This document shows positions 1 to 7,127 of a DNA stretch of 64,000 bases, piece after piece (position 1 is the stretch's first letter; every line of letters begins with the position of its first letter). Below the pieces are notes generated by a model. It worked only from the letters and a program-made list of their open reading frames with translations, searched no databases and had not been told where the DNA came from. The position numbers and the translations under genes were made by a program. The stretch is from positions 12,248-76,247 of the forward strand of contig CAJTTG010000012.1 of the NCBI GenBank assembly GCA_910579185.1. Direction: 5' to 3'. This DNA is from an uncultured Muribaculaceae bacterium (GTDB lineage: Bacteria; Bacteroidota; Bacteroidia; Bacteroidales; Muribaculaceae).

Positions 1-369
1 CTCGTAGGGGAGGTGAGAACCGTCGATCATAACGGAAGAGAAGCCGTTGTCGATGCAGGATTTGCAAAGCTCGAAGCTGTCACCGTGGTCGAGGTGGAGG
101 CAGATCTGGGGATTTTCCCAGCCGAGTTCCTTAGCGTAAGCAACAGCACCCTGAGCCATGTAGCGCAGGAGAGTAGCGTTGGCATAGTTGCGTGCGCCTT
201 TCGAAACCTGGAGGATAACGGGAGATTTCTCTTCAGCCGCAGCCTTGATGATGGCCTGGAGCTGTTCCATGTTATTGAAGTTAAAGGCAGGAACGGCATA
301 TCCGCCCTTGATGGCCTTGGCAAACATCTCGCGAGTGTTGACCAAACCTAAGTCTTTGTAACTTACCAT
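1..369 (-). CDS. fba: Class II fructose-1,6-bisphosphate aldolase, N-terminal part (cut by window edge)
   Basis: The 123 codons present begin MVSYKDLGLVNTREMF and read without a break to the window edge. Class II aldolases are zinc enzymes that interconvert fructose 1,6-bisphosphate with glyceraldehyde 3-phosphate and dihydroxyacetone phosphate in glycolysis and gluconeogenesis. The segment AVPAFNFNNMEQLQAI and the motif LHLDHGDS, holding the catalytic Asp and the first zinc His, are diagnostic. The family is usually about 300-340 residues, so roughly two thirds of the gene lies outside the window. The start is the only ATG that gives the family N-terminus. A TACATTTG promoter box lies about 50 bases upstream. 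Confidence 0.93.
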   Translation of the reverse strand, partial: MVSYKDLGLVNTREMFAKAIKGGYAVPAFNFNNMEQLQAIIKAAAEEKSPVILQVSKGARNYANATLLRYMAQGAVAYAKELGWENPQICLHLDHGDSFELCKSCIDNGFSSVMIDGSHLPYE

Positions 370-417
370 TGTTGAAATTATTTTTTGGGTTAAAAGTATT
401 TTTGTGGTTTTCAACTG

Positions 418-425
418 CAAATGTA
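418..425 (-). promoter_or_regulatory. Promoter -7 box of the aldolase gene
   Basis: On the minus strand this reads TACATTTG, a full match to the Bacteroidetes -7 consensus TAnnTTTG. It would start transcription about 45 bases before the aldolase ATG. No convincing TTTG -33 element is seen at the expected distance. Confidence 0.5.
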
Positions 426-461
426 CAAAAAAATAATTGTTGCGTCGTCAAAACGACCGCT

Positions 462-1244
462 TTATTTTTTCAGATGCAGCCATGCGTTGAGGCAGCCTAC
501 GAATGCGGCTCCGCCCACTATGTTGCCGACTGTGGCCGGAATGAGGTTGGCGGTGATGAATGTGGCTGTGCTCACGTCGGCTCCTTCAAGCATTCCTGCC
601 GGGATAAAAAACATGTTGGCGATGCAGTGTTCGTAGCCTAATGCCACGAATGCCATGACCGGCAGGAAGCATCCGGCCATTTTCTCCAGAAGGGTGTGAC
701 CGGAGAGGGCAAGCCATACGGCCAGACAGACACACCAGTTGGCTCCAATACCTTTGATGAACACTGTGAGCCACGGCATTGATACTTTTGCCTCGGCCAT
801 GCGGATTATAGCTCCGTGGTATGGCTCGGGGGTGGTGAGGCCGGCAGAATATACCATGATGTAGCAGAACGCGAGAGCTCCGATGAAGTTGCCGAGATAG
901 ACGAGAATCCAGTTTCTGGCAACGTCGGAAAGCCCGAAGTTGCGTTTCATCAATCCGGGCATGAGCAGGGCGTTGTTGCCGGTGAAGAGTTCCGCACCGA
1001 GCACCACCACGAGGATAAGACCGATCGGGAACATGCATCCGCTGAGAAGTTTTTGCAGTCCGGGGTTGCCGGCAGTGATCTCCGGGAAACCAAAGCCTAC
1101 GATCAGCGACAGCACGCCGCCGAATGCTATGAAAGCTCCGGCCTGGAATGCCTGGATCAGCAACCGGCCGGTAGGGAGGCCAACTTTGGTCTGCCCCACA
1201 TTGATTGTGGCGGCGGTTATTTCCTGGGGTGTACGTAGTTTCAT
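462..1244 (-). CDS. Formate/nitrite transporter (FNT family channel)
   Basis: This 260-residue inner-membrane protein has the FNT layout of six hydrophobic segments. FNT proteins are pentameric channels for small monovalent acids such as formate, nitrite or hydrosulfide. Visible signatures are GAELFTGNN after the second helix, GIGANWCVCLAVWLA in the fourth, and GYEHCIANMFFIPAG with the conserved pore histidine. Length is normal for the family. Formate is the likely substrate in a fermentative gut anaerobe, but that is inference, because FocA, NirC and HSC members cannot be separated by eye. The start codon ends one arm of a perfect 15-base inverted repeat, so translation may be controlled by RNA structure. 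The gene follows the 295-residue exported protein by 56 bases and may be read with it. Confidence 0.9.
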   Translation of the reverse strand: MKLRTPQEITAATINVGQTKVGLPTGRLLIQAFQAGAFIAFGGVLSLIVGFGFPEITAGNPGLQKLLSGCMFPIGLILVVVLGAELFTGNNALLMPGLMKRNFGLSDVARNWILVYLGNFIGALAFCYIMVYSAGLTTPEPYHGAIIRMAEAKVSMPWLTVFIKGIGANWCVCLAVWLALSGHTLLEKMAGCFLPVMAFVALGYEHCIANMFFIPAGMLEGADVSTATFITANLIPATVGNIVGGAAFVGCLNAWLHLKK

Positions 1245-1284
1245 CTGCGGATTTTTGCGCGAAGTTACGAAAAATCCGCAGATG
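1242..1284 (-). promoter_or_regulatory. Perfect hairpin enclosing the FNT start codon
   Basis: CATCTGCGGATTTTT (1242-1256) and AAAAATCCGCAGATG (1270-1284) are a perfect 15-base inverted repeat around a 13-base loop. On the minus strand the ATG of the channel gene is the last three bases of the 3' arm. There is no U-tract after the stem, so it is not a normal terminator. It could hide the start codon in RNA or be a dyad operator in DNA. Confidence 0.7.
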
Positions 1285-1300
1285 AGTCAAGTGTCGGCGT

Positions 1301-2188
1301 TCAGAGGAAGAGGATCAGGCCGCTGGAGAGTGGGGTGAAGGATGGCTGTCCGGATCCGCGGAGTACGCTGTTTGGGGAGTATTTGACATAGAGGTTCAGA
1401 CCGTAGCCTATGTGAAGGGCGGCCATGAAGTCGATTGTGAAGCGTCGCTGGCCTATGTGGTCGGTGACCTGTTCAGCCTTCTCGCCATCCGGTGTCTCCC
1501 ACTTTGTTTTCATGCTTGCATGTGGATTGTAGTTGAACACGGCACCGAGTCTCAGGGAGCAATTGTCGCCGATGAACCGGAATGGAAGTGTCTGATGCCA
1601 CAGAAGGGGCACTCCGAGACTGAAAACTTTGAGCCGGGATCCTTTTGCTTCCACATCGTCGGGATATTGCCCGGTTGCCACTCCGCCGTTTTCCGTCGGG
1701 ATGAAGCGGTTTTGCGATGTTGATATGCGGTAGTTGCGCCAGGTGAAACCGAAGCCGAGTGTCAGGCGACTTGATTTCCATGGCATGCGGTAGCTGACAG
1801 CCAGGGCGTTGAGCCATGAGATTTCAAGAGATTTGCCCATCTCGATTCCGGTGCCGTCGGGTTGTCCGCATGCGTTGACCCATCCGATGCCGGGGCCTCC
1901 GACATTCAGATCCCAGGGTGAGTTGCCGGTGTTGACAATTGACAGTGATCCATGGCTGCGGCGTGCTTCGATACGCACGGGTCTGTCGAATGATTCGGTG
2001 TAGTCCGAACGGGTTTCTCCGTCGGCTGTTTTGCTGATCACGGCGAGGTTGAAGCCGGAGGGGGCTTCTGTGAGGGTGACAGTAGTGGGGCTGTTGATGG
2101 AGAGAACCGTGTCGGGCTGCTGTGGAGTGGCGGCACAGGTGTATGTGGCGGCGGCTGTAAGTAGTAGGGTTGCAAGTATATGTTTCAT
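1301..2188 (-). CDS. Exported outer-membrane-type protein of unknown function (paralogue of next gene)
   Basis: This 295-residue protein starts with a Sec signal peptide (MKHILATLLLTAAATYTCA). The start of the mature protein (DTVLSINSPTTVTLTEAPSG) resembles DTIITVDSPRQVTVTKTAET in the adjacent 283-residue protein. The rest has alternating polar and aromatic residues (WNVNGG-like and GFTWRNYRIS-like strands) and ends SSGLILFL, which suggests an outer-membrane beta-barrel with a hydrophobic terminal strand. No family name is recognised with certainty. It is the last of five genes headed by an ECF sigma factor, so it is probably an effector of that system in the envelope. Confidence 0.7.
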   Translation of the reverse strand: MKHILATLLLTAAATYTCAATPQQPDTVLSINSPTTVTLTEAPSGFNLAVISKTADGETRSDYTESFDRPVRIEARRSHGSLSIVNTGNSPWDLNVGGPGIGWVNACGQPDGTGIEMGKSLEISWLNALAVSYRMPWKSSRLTLGFGFTWRNYRISTSQNRFIPTENGGVATGQYPDDVEAKGSRLKVFSLGVPLLWHQTLPFRFIGDNCSLRLGAVFNYNPHASMKTKWETPDGEKAEQVTDHIGQRRFTIDFMAALHIGYGLNLYVKYSPNSVLRGSGQPSFTPLSSGLILFL

Positions 2189-2227
2189 GTTGATTTCAAA
2201 TTTGGATGTTGGGGTGGAGCTGATATG

Positions 2228-3079
2228 TTAGAAACCGAGAGAGAAACCGAGCGAAAGGGTAGTATAGCCCGGTCCATATATGCTTTTGAATGGTTTGACG
2301 GGCGACCATCGTAGGTAGATACCGGCATTGTCAATGGCTCCTACTGTCAGTAGCAGGTCGGGTGTCAGCAGGCGTTGGTGGAGACCCTTGAAGGTCCGGC
2401 TGTACTTGGTGTCTCCGAGATGGTAGCTCATATCAGCACTGGTGTGGATATTGAGGTTGGCCACAACTCCAAGGGAGAAACCGAATGAGCGGTGGATGCG
2501 TTGGGTGTAGAGCAGTGGTATGTGGAGAGCGTAGTTCTGGATGCTTGCGGTGCAGTCGGTGGCTCCATCGGGAGCCGGGGTAAGTAGCAGGGCGTCGCCT
2601 TCTTTTTCTGTCAGGGTGTTTTTGCCGATTGCGATCCTCCGGTAGCCGAGTCCAAGGCCGAAGTTGAATTCCGCACCATGGCGGCGGATGCTGTAGCCTA
2701 TGACTTCATTGATACCTATTTCGAAGGACAGTTTCATCGGATCAGGGTCGGATTGCGGAAAGACCATGCCTACATATATGCCTCGGAATCCATCGACGGA
2801 ACGCAGGGTGCGGTTGGATCGTGGAGCGGTTTTCGATGTGAATGGCAGGTTGAACTGTATGTTGTCGGTTGTCACGCTGTCAGTGGCAACGGTGTAGGAG
2901 TAGTTGAAATTCTTGTCGTTGCGCGAGCCAAGGATGTTGACGCAGGTGGTCTCGGCTGTTTTTGTCACGGTCACTTGCCGTGGTGAGTCGACGGTGATGA
3001 TGGTGTCGGCTTCGCTTTGTGCGGAGGCTGAAAGGGCGCATGCTATTGCAAGGGCAAACAGTGATCTCATTTTCTTCAT
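2228..3079 (-). CDS. Exported outer-membrane-type protein of unknown function
   Basis: This 283-residue protein has a signal peptide (MKKMRSLFALAIACALSASA) followed by a short beta-rich region (TIITVDSPRQVTVTKT) shared with the gene after it. The C-terminal two thirds contain strands such as FNFGLGLGYRRIAI and the protein ends TTLSLGFSLGF, with a terminal Phe typical of outer-membrane barrels. It lies 5 bases after the 150-residue gene and 39 bases before its paralogue, so these form one operon with the ECF sigma gene. The duplicated barrel probably reflects an envelope target of the sigma factor. Substrate and role are unknown. Confidence 0.7.
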   Translation of the reverse strand: MKKMRSLFALAIACALSASAQSEADTIITVDSPRQVTVTKTAETTCVNILGSRNDKNFNYSYTVATDSVTTDNIQFNLPFTSKTAPRSNRTLRSVDGFRGIYVGMVFPQSDPDPMKLSFEIGINEVIGYSIRRHGAEFNFGLGLGYRRIAIGKNTLTEKEGDALLLTPAPDGATDCTASIQNYALHIPLLYTQRIHRSFGFSLGVVANLNIHTSADMSYHLGDTKYSRTFKGLHQRLLTPDLLLTVGAIDNAGIYLRWSPVKPFKSIYGPGYTTLSLGFSLGF

Positions 3080-3084
3080 TGTGT

Positions 3085-3537
3085 TTATTTTGCTTTGTTG
3101 ATCAGTTTTTTGACATCGTTGACGGAGGCATTGCCTTCAAGGTAGAGGAGCACGAGTTTTCCGCCGGAATTGAGGTTGCCGTTGAGGAAAAGAATGTAGC
3201 GGTTCTGTCCCTCGGTTTTCGGGAGCACATAGAATCCGTAGAGCAGATGGCCGGAAGAATACCTGACCTCTTTTGACGTGGCTTTGGATCCGTCGCGTAG
3301 CACCATGCGCTCTATTTCTATGGCTTTCTCGGGTTGTCCGGGTATTGAGAGTGCGTGATAGAGCGAGAGGTTGACATCATGGAGCTTGCTGCGTGTGAGC
3401 AATGTTTCTGTGGCTCCCGGCAGGGAAGTGTAGCTCTCGGTGAAGGCCGACTGGATGCTCATGTTTTTCTGGGCATGGGATGTTGCCGGAAGCAGGATCG
3501 CGGCCATCAGGAGGATTAGTGACAGAAATCTATTCAT
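3085..3537 (-). CDS. Small exported protein of unknown function
   Basis: This 150-residue protein has a clear signal peptide (MNRFLSLILLMAAILLPATSHA). The mature part is a short alpha/beta domain with KTEGQNRYILFLNG and GGKLVLLYLEG strands and a C-terminal helix NDVKKLINKAK. It resembles the small exported Bacteroidales families such as DUF6108, but that match is from memory and not certain. It sits third in the sigma-factor operon, 24 bases after the membrane partner gene. In similar operons a small periplasmic protein of this size often accompanies an ECF system. Confidence 0.65.
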   Translation of the reverse strand: MNRFLSLILLMAAILLPATSHAQKNMSIQSAFTESYTSLPGATETLLTRSKLHDVNLSLYHALSIPGQPEKAIEIERMVLRDGSKATSKEVRYSSGHLLYGFYVLPKTEGQNRYILFLNGNLNSGGKLVLLYLEGNASVNDVKKLINKAK

Positions 3538-3561
3538 GACTGAAGGGTGGGTATATGGTTC

Positions 3562-4065
3562 TTAGTTTATGTCGTCGGGGAACTGGATCGAGCCGAATGC
3601 TGAGAGGTCGGAGTTGATCTGATTCTCGGTGACCGACAAGGCTTCGGAAAATTCAGAGAGATTGTCGTCGATAATGGCCATGACTTTCTCTGTGTCAGTC
3701 ACGGTGTGGCCGTCGACGTAGGCCACGCAGATGCCTGATTGTGAGTCTGACGCGTCGGTTCGGTGGATTATGGCGGTTATGGCCGGAATTATGATGGCGA
3801 AAGCCACTGCTGCGGCTGCCGATATGATCAGACGGTGGCGTGACGGCCGTTTTTTGCTGTCTTTGGCCGATGGCGATGCTGTTTTCGCACTGTCGAACAG
3901 CGAGTAGGCGACTACGGCTCTCGCGGAGTCGATCTCATCGCCTTGCAGCGTGGGATCGGCAAGGAGTGTCCGTAGGCGTTGCTCCTCGTCCAGTGTTGTG
4001 GTGCCGTCGAAATATCGGTCAATAAGTCGGATGGCTTCTTTGCGTATGTCGTTGTCTGGTGTCAT
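3562..4065 (-). CDS. Single-pass membrane protein, putative anti-sigma partner
   Basis: This 167-residue protein has a cytoplasmic N-terminus with DRYFDGTTTLDEEQRLRTLL, the kind of zinc-free helical region common at the start of Bacteroidetes anti-sigma-like proteins. One membrane helix follows at about residues 78-98 (HRLIISAAAAVAFAIIIP), then a periplasmic tail rich in acidic residues. The start codon overlaps the stop of the sigma gene (ATGA), indicating translational coupling, which is typical of sigma/anti-sigma pairs. No FecR domain is visible, so it is probably not a classical TonB-linked anti-sigma factor. The role is inferred from position and topology. Confidence 0.65.
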   Translation of the reverse strand: MTPDNDIRKEAIRLIDRYFDGTTTLDEEQRLRTLLADPTLQGDEIDSARAVVAYSLFDSAKTASPSAKDSKKRPSRHRLIISAAAAVAFAIIIPAITAIIHRTDASDSQSGICVAYVDGHTVTDTEKVMAIIDDNLSEFSEALSVTENQINSDLSAFGSIQFPDDIN

Positions 4066-4562
4066 TGTCGGTCTGTTTTTCGGTTAAGATAGATTTCTCT
4101 TACTTTTTTTCGTGCGCGGCTCAGGATTATCCTGACATTGGCCTCGGAGATGTCGAGCCGGTAGGCTATGGCGTCGATCTCGAACCCATGGCGGTCGCGC
4201 ATCAGCAGCACCTGTCTGTCGCGGTCGGAAAGCTCGCGCTCTATTATGGCGTTTATTTCGTCGAACAGGTCGGACGAACTGTCGGATTCGCTTTCGCAGG
4301 GAGTTTCGGTAAGATTTTCGGGGTCGACGTATTCCCGACGGCGTCTCAGCAGGTCGATGGCGGCGCTCTTCACCGCCACGTATGATGCGGCTTTTGCATG
4401 AGATTCGTCACTTATCTCGCTCCGGTTGCGCCATAGTCGGCAGAACGCGTCCTGAAGGGCATCCATGACATCGGCCTCATTGCCGCGCAACACGCTGCCG
4501 GCCTTGGCTGACAGAGCCGGGCGCAAGCGAGTGAAGATCGATGTCAGAATATCCTGTTTCAT
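4062..4562 (-). CDS. ECF-type RNA polymerase sigma factor
   Basis: This 166-residue protein has the two helical regions of an extracytoplasmic-function sigma-70 factor. Region 2 is around ALQDAFCRLWRNRSEI. Region 4 is DRQVLLMRDRHGFEIDAIAY followed by the recognition helix in LDISEANVRIILSRARKKVR. It would direct RNA polymerase to a small set of promoters, probably including its own operon. It overlaps the downstream membrane partner by 4 bases and heads an operon of five genes. A TATATTTG box ends about 10 bases before the ATG, so the mRNA may have almost no leader. Confidence 0.9.
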   Translation of the reverse strand: MKQDILTSIFTRLRPALSAKAGSVLRGNEADVMDALQDAFCRLWRNRSEISDESHAKAASYVAVKSAAIDLLRRRREYVDPENLTETPCESESDSSSDLFDEINAIIERELSDRDRQVLLMRDRHGFEIDAIAYRLDISEANVRIILSRARKKVREIYLNRKTDRQ

Positions 4563-4572
4563 ATCTGGTCTG

Positions 4573-4605
4573 CAAATATATTACGCACGGAATTACGGAT
4601 TGCAA
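4573..4605 (-). promoter_or_regulatory. Promoter of the ECF sigma operon
   Basis: The minus strand carries TATATTTG at 4580-4573, a match to TAnnTTTG, with a TTG at 4605-4603 as a weak -33 element (spacer 22). The box ends 10 bases before the sigma ATG. Confidence 0.55.
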
Positions 4606-4626
4606 CAATATCAGGAAATTTTTTTC

Positions 4627-4660
4627 AAAAAAAACGGCGTGCCTAAGCAGGCACGCCGTT
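4627..4660 (-). terminator. Intrinsic terminator of the xerC-hpf operon
   Basis: AACGGCGTGCCT (4633-4644) and AGGCACGCCGTT (4649-4660) form a perfect 12-base stem with a 4-base loop. On the minus strand the stem is followed by a run of eight T, counting those in the stem base. It ends transcription after hpf and before the ECF sigma promoter. Confidence 0.9.
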
Positions 4661-4687
4661 GATAACGGGGTATTTTTGTCGTGGATA

Positions 4688-4981
4688 TTACTTCTTGTCC
4701 TTGTCTTTTTCGAGCTGACGGTCGAGAGCTTCGATAGCCGTGTCGATGGCTTCTTCAAAAGAATCGGCAATCTTGGTTGCAACCTGTTCGCCTTTGTGGG
4801 GGACAATGATTTTGATCACAGCCTGTTTGTTCATGGCTGTTTCCGGCTTAATGACTGTCAGATTGACATCTACATAGGTTATATTTACGTTGCGTCGGGC
4901 GAGACGTTCTACTTTTTTGTTGATGAAGCTGGCTAATTTTTCGCTGACATCGAAATGGATGCCCTGGATACGTACTTCCAT
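4688..4981 (-). CDS. hpf: Ribosome hibernation promoting factor, short form (HPF/RaiA family)
   Basis: This 97-residue protein starts MEVRIQGIHFDVSEKL and has the beta-alpha-beta-beta-beta-alpha pattern of the HPF/RaiA family, with a second helix DSFEEAIDTAIEALDRQL. It binds the 30S decoding region and helps store inactive ribosomes when growth slows. The length fits the short form without the dimerising C-terminal domain. It lies 2 bases after xerC in one operon that ends at the strong terminator. In other Bacteroidales the order rpsU-xerC-hpf-tRNA-tuf is common from memory. Here the tRNA-tuf part is more than 23 kb away. Confidence 0.92.
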   Translation of the reverse strand: MEVRIQGIHFDVSEKLASFINKKVERLARRNVNITYVDVNLTVIKPETAMNKQAVIKIIVPHKGEQVATKIADSFEEAIDTAIEALDRQLEKDKDKK

Positions 4982-4983
4982 AG

Positions 4984-5883
4984 TTATCCTCCTTTTTTTT
5001 GTGCACGGGGATGTGCGAGTTGATAATTTTGTTTAAGATCTCGGTAAGATATATGAGTATATACTTGAGTCGCTGTTAATGACTGATGGCCAAGCAACTG
5101 CTGGACTGACGTGATCTGTGCGCCGCCGTTGAGCATGTCGGTGGCGAACGAGTGACGGAGCACGTGGGGGCTCTTTCTTGATGAATGTACCGTCCCCTCC
5201 ATCGCCTGATGCACGATGTTGTAGATGAGTTTGCGGTAGAGCGGCTGCCCGTCGGGGCGCACAAAGAACGTGAGGCTGCTGGCACAGCCGGTCTGCTGTT
5301 GACGCAAATTTCTATATCGGGTGATCATATCTGTCAGTTCAGGGCCGAAAGGCACTATTCTGTCTTTATTACGCTTGCCATGCACTTTTAGTTCACCCTT
5401 TTTTTCATCAACATTTGTGTCGAGCAAGTTCATTAGCTCGGAGCATCGCAGCCCTGTGGAGTAGAACATGTCTATAATCAGGCGGTTCCTGGTGGATTCG
5501 AAGTCGGATGGATCGTTTTCGGCATCAAGCAGGGCGTTCATTTCCTCAGGCCGGACATAGACGGGGAGCTCCTTTGCTATTTTGGGAGGCTGGATGTCCA
5601 TGGCCGGATTGAAGCTCAATCCGTGGTATCTCATGAGGAAGCGGAAGAATGCACGCAGGGATTGTATTTTTCGGCGGATGGTGCGAGGCGATGCGCCGTT
5701 ACGTGCCACAGATGCAATCCATAGACGCAGATCCGAGGTTGATGTGGTTTCCGGGCGCAGATCATGGCGGCCATCGGCCGTGGCGAAGCTGATCCATTGT
5801 TGCAGATCCGATCTGTAGGCCTCTACTGTGCAGTCCGACAGTTGAAGCTCGCTGGTGATATATTTGAGAAATGCCTCGATCAT
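4984..5883 (-). CDS. xerC: Tyrosine recombinase of the XerC/XerD type
   Basis: This 299-residue recombinase has the SAM-like N-terminal DNA-binding domain (residues about 1-90, with LSDCTVEAYRSDLQQW) and a C-terminal catalytic domain. Catalytic residues are visible: Arg in STGLRCSELMNL, Lys in KVHGKRNKDR, His/Arg in HVLRHSFAT, His in LLGHQSLTAT and the nucleophile Tyr in QVYTHIS. It probably resolves chromosome dimers at dif. Its place with hpf and rpsU marks it as the housekeeping enzyme rather than an integron or phage integrase. The frame extends to a GTG at 5889, but the ATG at 5883 gives the usual family N-terminus. Confidence 0.88.
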   Translation of the reverse strand: MIEAFLKYITSELQLSDCTVEAYRSDLQQWISFATADGRHDLRPETTSTSDLRLWIASVARNGASPRTIRRKIQSLRAFFRFLMRYHGLSFNPAMDIQPPKIAKELPVYVRPEEMNALLDAENDPSDFESTRNRLIIDMFYSTGLRCSELMNLLDTNVDEKKGELKVHGKRNKDRIVPFGPELTDMITRYRNLRQQQTGCASSLTFFVRPDGQPLYRKLIYNIVHQAMEGTVHSSRKSPHVLRHSFATDMLNGGAQITSVQQLLGHQSLTATQVYTHISYRDLKQNYQLAHPRAQKKGG

Positions 5884-6000
5884 AAGCACCTTGCGACACC
5901 CGTTTATGGAATTGTCAACCGCAATTTAGGAGAAAAATCCCGTATATGCAAATTTTTTCTGATTTTGGTGCGAAAGTCTGCAATCCGCCACCGCCATATC

Positions 6001-6645
6001 TCATGCGTTTGACAATAGTTCCCGTAGTTTTAATTCTATGTCCTGGGGTGTTACGTTGTATATTGGATTCAGATGTGCGATGTCTGCATCTGCAGCAAAT
6101 CGCTCTGAACGTGTCAGCATTGCTAATAGATTCTTTGATTTAAGCTTATGTCCGGAGTATTTTAATGCCAAGTCTATCATATCTGTAAGGCTATAATTAT
6201 TGGCTACCAGAGAGTAAATGTCGTATAGATCACGAAATTTACTTCGTCTGAGCATTACCTCCATTTTCATTGCTCCAATTGCAATCGGATCTGCAATTTT
6301 CAAGTTGTTGATAAGATGTATCTGTTTCTGGAGTGGAGATTTGTTGGGGTTGGCGTAAAAGGAGATTTTGACACCGCTTACTATAAATTCAACATGATCA
6401 ATGTCAAGGATGTCACATTTCTCAACCTCACCAATCTTCTCAAGCTCTTTTTTGATTTTTGGCCAATCAACCTCGCGTTTATCATCTTTAGATTTTCTCC
6501 AGGACATGAAGTCAAGGTCTTCGCTCTGTCTGTTGCCAAGTTGTAGCGAAAGAGCGGTTCCGCCGACCAAAACGTAAGGTTTGATGCATTCAAGCTTTGA
6601 GATGTCCTCGAATATTTTTGAGGTATGTGGGGCAAGTCCTTTCAT
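6001..6645 (-). CDS. Nucleotidyltransferase, AbiEii/AbiGii (toxin-like) family
   Basis: This is a 214-residue protein with the start set at the ATG two bases after the stop of the upstream gene (TGATCATG). A longer reading from 6735 would overlap that gene by 88 bases. Visible nucleotidyltransferase features are VLVGGTALSLQLGNRQSEDLD, with GG, the conserved Arg and DLD metal site, and KFRDLYDIYSLV with the family RD..D motif. Members of this family (AbiEii, MenA) are toxins of abortive-infection or toxin-antitoxin pairs that modify tRNA or other nucleotides. The paired upstream gene fits that plan. Base composition is more AT-rich than the neighbours, which suggests recent gain. Confidence 0.8.
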   Translation of the reverse strand: MKGLAPHTSKIFEDISKLECIKPYVLVGGTALSLQLGNRQSEDLDFMSWRKSKDDKREVDWPKIKKELEKIGEVEKCDILDIDHVEFIVSGVKISFYANPNKSPLQKQIHLINNLKIADPIAIGAMKMEVMLRRSKFRDLYDIYSLVANNYSLTDMIDLALKYSGHKLKSKNLLAMLTRSERFAADADIAHLNPIYNVTPQDIELKLRELLSNA

Positions 6646-6647
6646 GA

Positions 6648-7010
6648 TCAGCTGATTGCTGTGATTTTGTTGTGGTAGCGTGTCTGTAGTGATTTCAAGT
6701 AGGAGTCCGGCTTTTTTGCTTTGAAATAGTACCATGCAAAAAAACGGTTCAGGGTGTACAGGTAGTCATTTTCAGTTACCAATAGCCGTATCCATGCATC
6801 CTTGATTTTGCGTAAGGGATAGATCTTGAATAATTTTTTGATTTCTGGCAGATCAAGATGTCGCATTGTCATAGCGATCAGATGGGCATCGTCAATATTT
6901 TCCAATGTGATATCATGTTCGTTATAGGACCAGAAAGCATGCTCTCTTTTTAGCTGAGCTATAAGAGATTGCTTTATGGAGTCTATTATGTGTCTGTCCT
7001 GAATAGGCAT
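6648..7010 (-). CDS. Partner of the AbiEii-like protein, putative antitoxin
   Basis: This 120-residue helical protein ends two bases before the nucleotidyltransferase start, so translation is coupled. Features include IKKLFKIYPLRKIKDAWIRL and a basic aromatic tail (FFAWYYFKAKKPDSYL). It does not look like the winged-helix AbiEi antitoxin. It resembles short proteins that precede AbiEii-like genes in Bacteroidetes. A DNA-binding or antitoxin role is inference from order and coupling. The -7 promoter box ends only 4 bases before the ATG, so the transcript is likely leaderless. Confidence 0.6.
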   Translation of the reverse strand: MPIQDRHIIDSIKQSLIAQLKREHAFWSYNEHDITLENIDDAHLIAMTMRHLDLPEIKKLFKIYPLRKIKDAWIRLLVTENDYLYTLNRFFAWYYFKAKKPDSYLKSLQTRYHNKITAIS

Positions 7011-7014
7011 ATCG

Positions 7015-7045
7015 CAAAAATAGCGAATATTTTATTGACTAACAA
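7015..7045 (-). promoter_or_regulatory. Promoter of the AbiEii-like module
   Basis: The minus strand shows TATTTTTG at 7022-7015, a match to TAnnTTTG, with TTG at 7045-7043 (spacer 20). The box ends 4 bases before the ATG at 7010, predicting an almost leaderless mRNA. Confidence 0.6.
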
Positions 7046-7127
7046 TCGCCGGATGAATTATGTTGGATAATAATCGACCGGGAGAGGGGATTATTAGCGA
7101 TAAGTGGGGGATGGTGGTTGACGATCT

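Noticed and set aside
6645..6735. Longer start of the AbiEii-like gene
   Set aside because: It would overlap the partner gene by 88 bases. The ATG two bases after the partner stop gives a coupled pair and retains the whole domain.
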